Assembly (NCBI RefSeq): GCF_027158005.1
Contig: NZ_JAPVLQ010000001.1
Location: 310,001-374,000 of the forward strand
Direction: 5' to 3'
Source: Rhodococcus sp. H36-A4
Lineage (GTDB): Bacteria; Actinomycetota; Actinomycetes; Mycobacteriales; Mycobacteriaceae
DNA length: 64,000 nucleotides
The translations under genes and the position numbers were made by a program. This document shows positions 63,291 to 64,000 of this stretch, in pieces. How positions within the stretch are numbered: the first letter of the stretch is position 1; every line of letters starts with the position of its first letter. A model generated the notes under the pieces. It did no database searches, was not told the origin of the DNA, and worked only from the letters and a program-made list of their open reading frames with translations.

Positions 63291-64000
63291 ATGGCTGTTC
63301 AACAGGTCCCCGAAGATTTCGTCAGTGGCCTCGAGGGCGTCGTCGCCTTCACCACCGATATCGCTGAACCGGACAAAGACGGCGGTGCCTTGCGTTATCG
63401 CGGCGTCGACATCGAAGACCTCGTATCCAAGCGGGTGACGTTCGGCAACGTATGGGCACTGCTCGTCGACGGGAAATTCGGCTCCGGGCTGCCGCCCGCC
63501 GAACCGTTTCCACTCCCGGTCCACACCGGTGACGTCCGCGTCGACGTCCAGGCAGGGCTTGCGATGCTCGCGCCGATCTGGGGCTACGAGCCGCTACTGG
63601 ACATAGACGACGCCACCGCCCGCGACCAGCTCGCACGCGCGTCCGTAATGGCACTGTCCTACGTCGCACAGTCCGCTCGCGGAATCCACCAGCCTGCTGT
63701 GCCGCAGAAGCAGATCGATCGGTGCGACACCGTCACCGCCCGCTTCATGACCCGCTGGAAGGGCGACCCGGACCCGGCACACACCGAGGCCATCGACGCC
63801 TACTGGGTCTCCGCGGCCGAGCACGGTATGAATGCTTCGACGTTCACCGCGAGAGTCACCGCCTCCACCGGAGCCGACGTCGCCGCGGCACTGTCCGGAG
63901 CGATCGGCGCCATGTCCGGCCCTTTGCACGGTGGCGCTCCGGCCCGAGTACTGCCGATGATCGAAGAGGTCGAGAAGTCCGACGATCCCCGCGGACTCGT
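63291..64000 (+). CDS. citA: Citrate synthase 2 (N-terminal part; runs off window)
   Basis: Open to the window edge: 236 codons are visible from ATG 63291 with a GAGGAG site upstream. The text GLEGVVAFTTDIAEPD, GGALRYRGVDIEDLV and SGPLHGGAPARVLPM (first catalytic His) match the shorter mycobacterial-type CitA (Rv0889c). It is paralogous to gltA 3 kb away. The C-terminal third with the second His and Asp lies beyond base 64000. Confidence 0.9.
   Translation, partial: MAVQQVPEDFVSGLEGVVAFTTDIAEPDKDGGALRYRGVDIEDLVSKRVTFGNVWALLVDGKFGSGLPPAEPFPLPVHTGDVRVDVQAGLAMLAPIWGYEPLLDIDDATARDQLARASVMALSYVAQSARGIHQPAVPQKQIDRCDTVTARFMTRWKGDPDPAHTEAIDAYWVSAAEHGMNASTFTARVTASTGADVAAALSGAIGAMSGPLHGGAPARVLPMIEEVEKSDDPRGL

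Overview
The window is high-GC actinobacterial DNA, most likely from a Rhodococcus or a close relative. Many starts are GTG, genes are tightly packed with ATGA overlaps, and the right third resembles the mycobacterial accD3-prrA-prrB / gltA2 / pdxH / citA neighbourhood. The left two thirds (about 1475-40451) is a steroid catabolic island. No tRNA, rRNA, CRISPR array, insertion sequence or phage gene was seen, and no stretch over 300 bases lacks a gene.

Left edge (1-1407): the end of a MoxR-type AAA ATPase and its VWA-domain partner, closed by a hairpin shared with the convergent thiolase. Steroid island: a thiolase and an SDR diverge from a fadD3-type CoA ligase across a near-perfect KstR2-type operator. 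Next come kshB and SDRs. A seven-gene overlapping operon (8303-15703) then runs CoA ligase, FadE26-like, ChsH2, FadE27-like, ChsH1, Ltp2 aldolase and a ChsH3-like hydratase. A second CoA ligase diverges from it. A second beta-oxidation operon (17712-22693) has FadA5-like thiolase, fused FadE34-like dehydrogenase, ChsH3-like hydratase and a thioesterase, with a KstR-like TetR gene upstream. Ring genes follow: kstD, hsaA, kshA with a small CxxC protein, an SDR, hsaC, a second hsaA, a second kstD, hsaD and hsaB. An IclR regulator diverges from an LLM flavin oxidoreductase and a SnoaL-like protein. An Hsd4A-like SDR, two more SDRs (one mycofactocin type) and an hsaE hydratase end the island.

Together these genes could activate a C24-type side chain, shorten it by thiolysis and retro-aldol cleavage, open ring B (KstD plus KshAB) and cleave ring A (HsaAB, HsaC, HsaD, HsaE). 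Seven SDRs and a SnoaL-fold protein are more than cholesterol needs. They fit a substrate with extra hydroxyls, so the island most resembles the cholate (bile acid) clusters described in Rhodococcus. hsaF/hsaG, ipdAB and steroid uptake genes are not in the window.

Right part (40518-64000), mostly housekeeping: a HemD-type protein, an aldo/keto reductase, an ABC-F protein behind 35-bp tandem repeats, and an XRE regulator with a membrane protein and an ABC exporter. Then come accD3, a frameshifted ORF, a DUF559 nuclease-like gene bracketed by two copies of a 54-bp palindromic element, a propionyl-CoA-synthetase-like gene, an EamA transporter and a photolyase. Finally there is a GGDEF protein, a 68-aa ORF with its Shine-Dalgarno inside a predicted stem, prrA-prrB, an FKBP, a nitrilase, gltA, a PfkB kinase, an aldose epimerase, pdxH and the start of citA.
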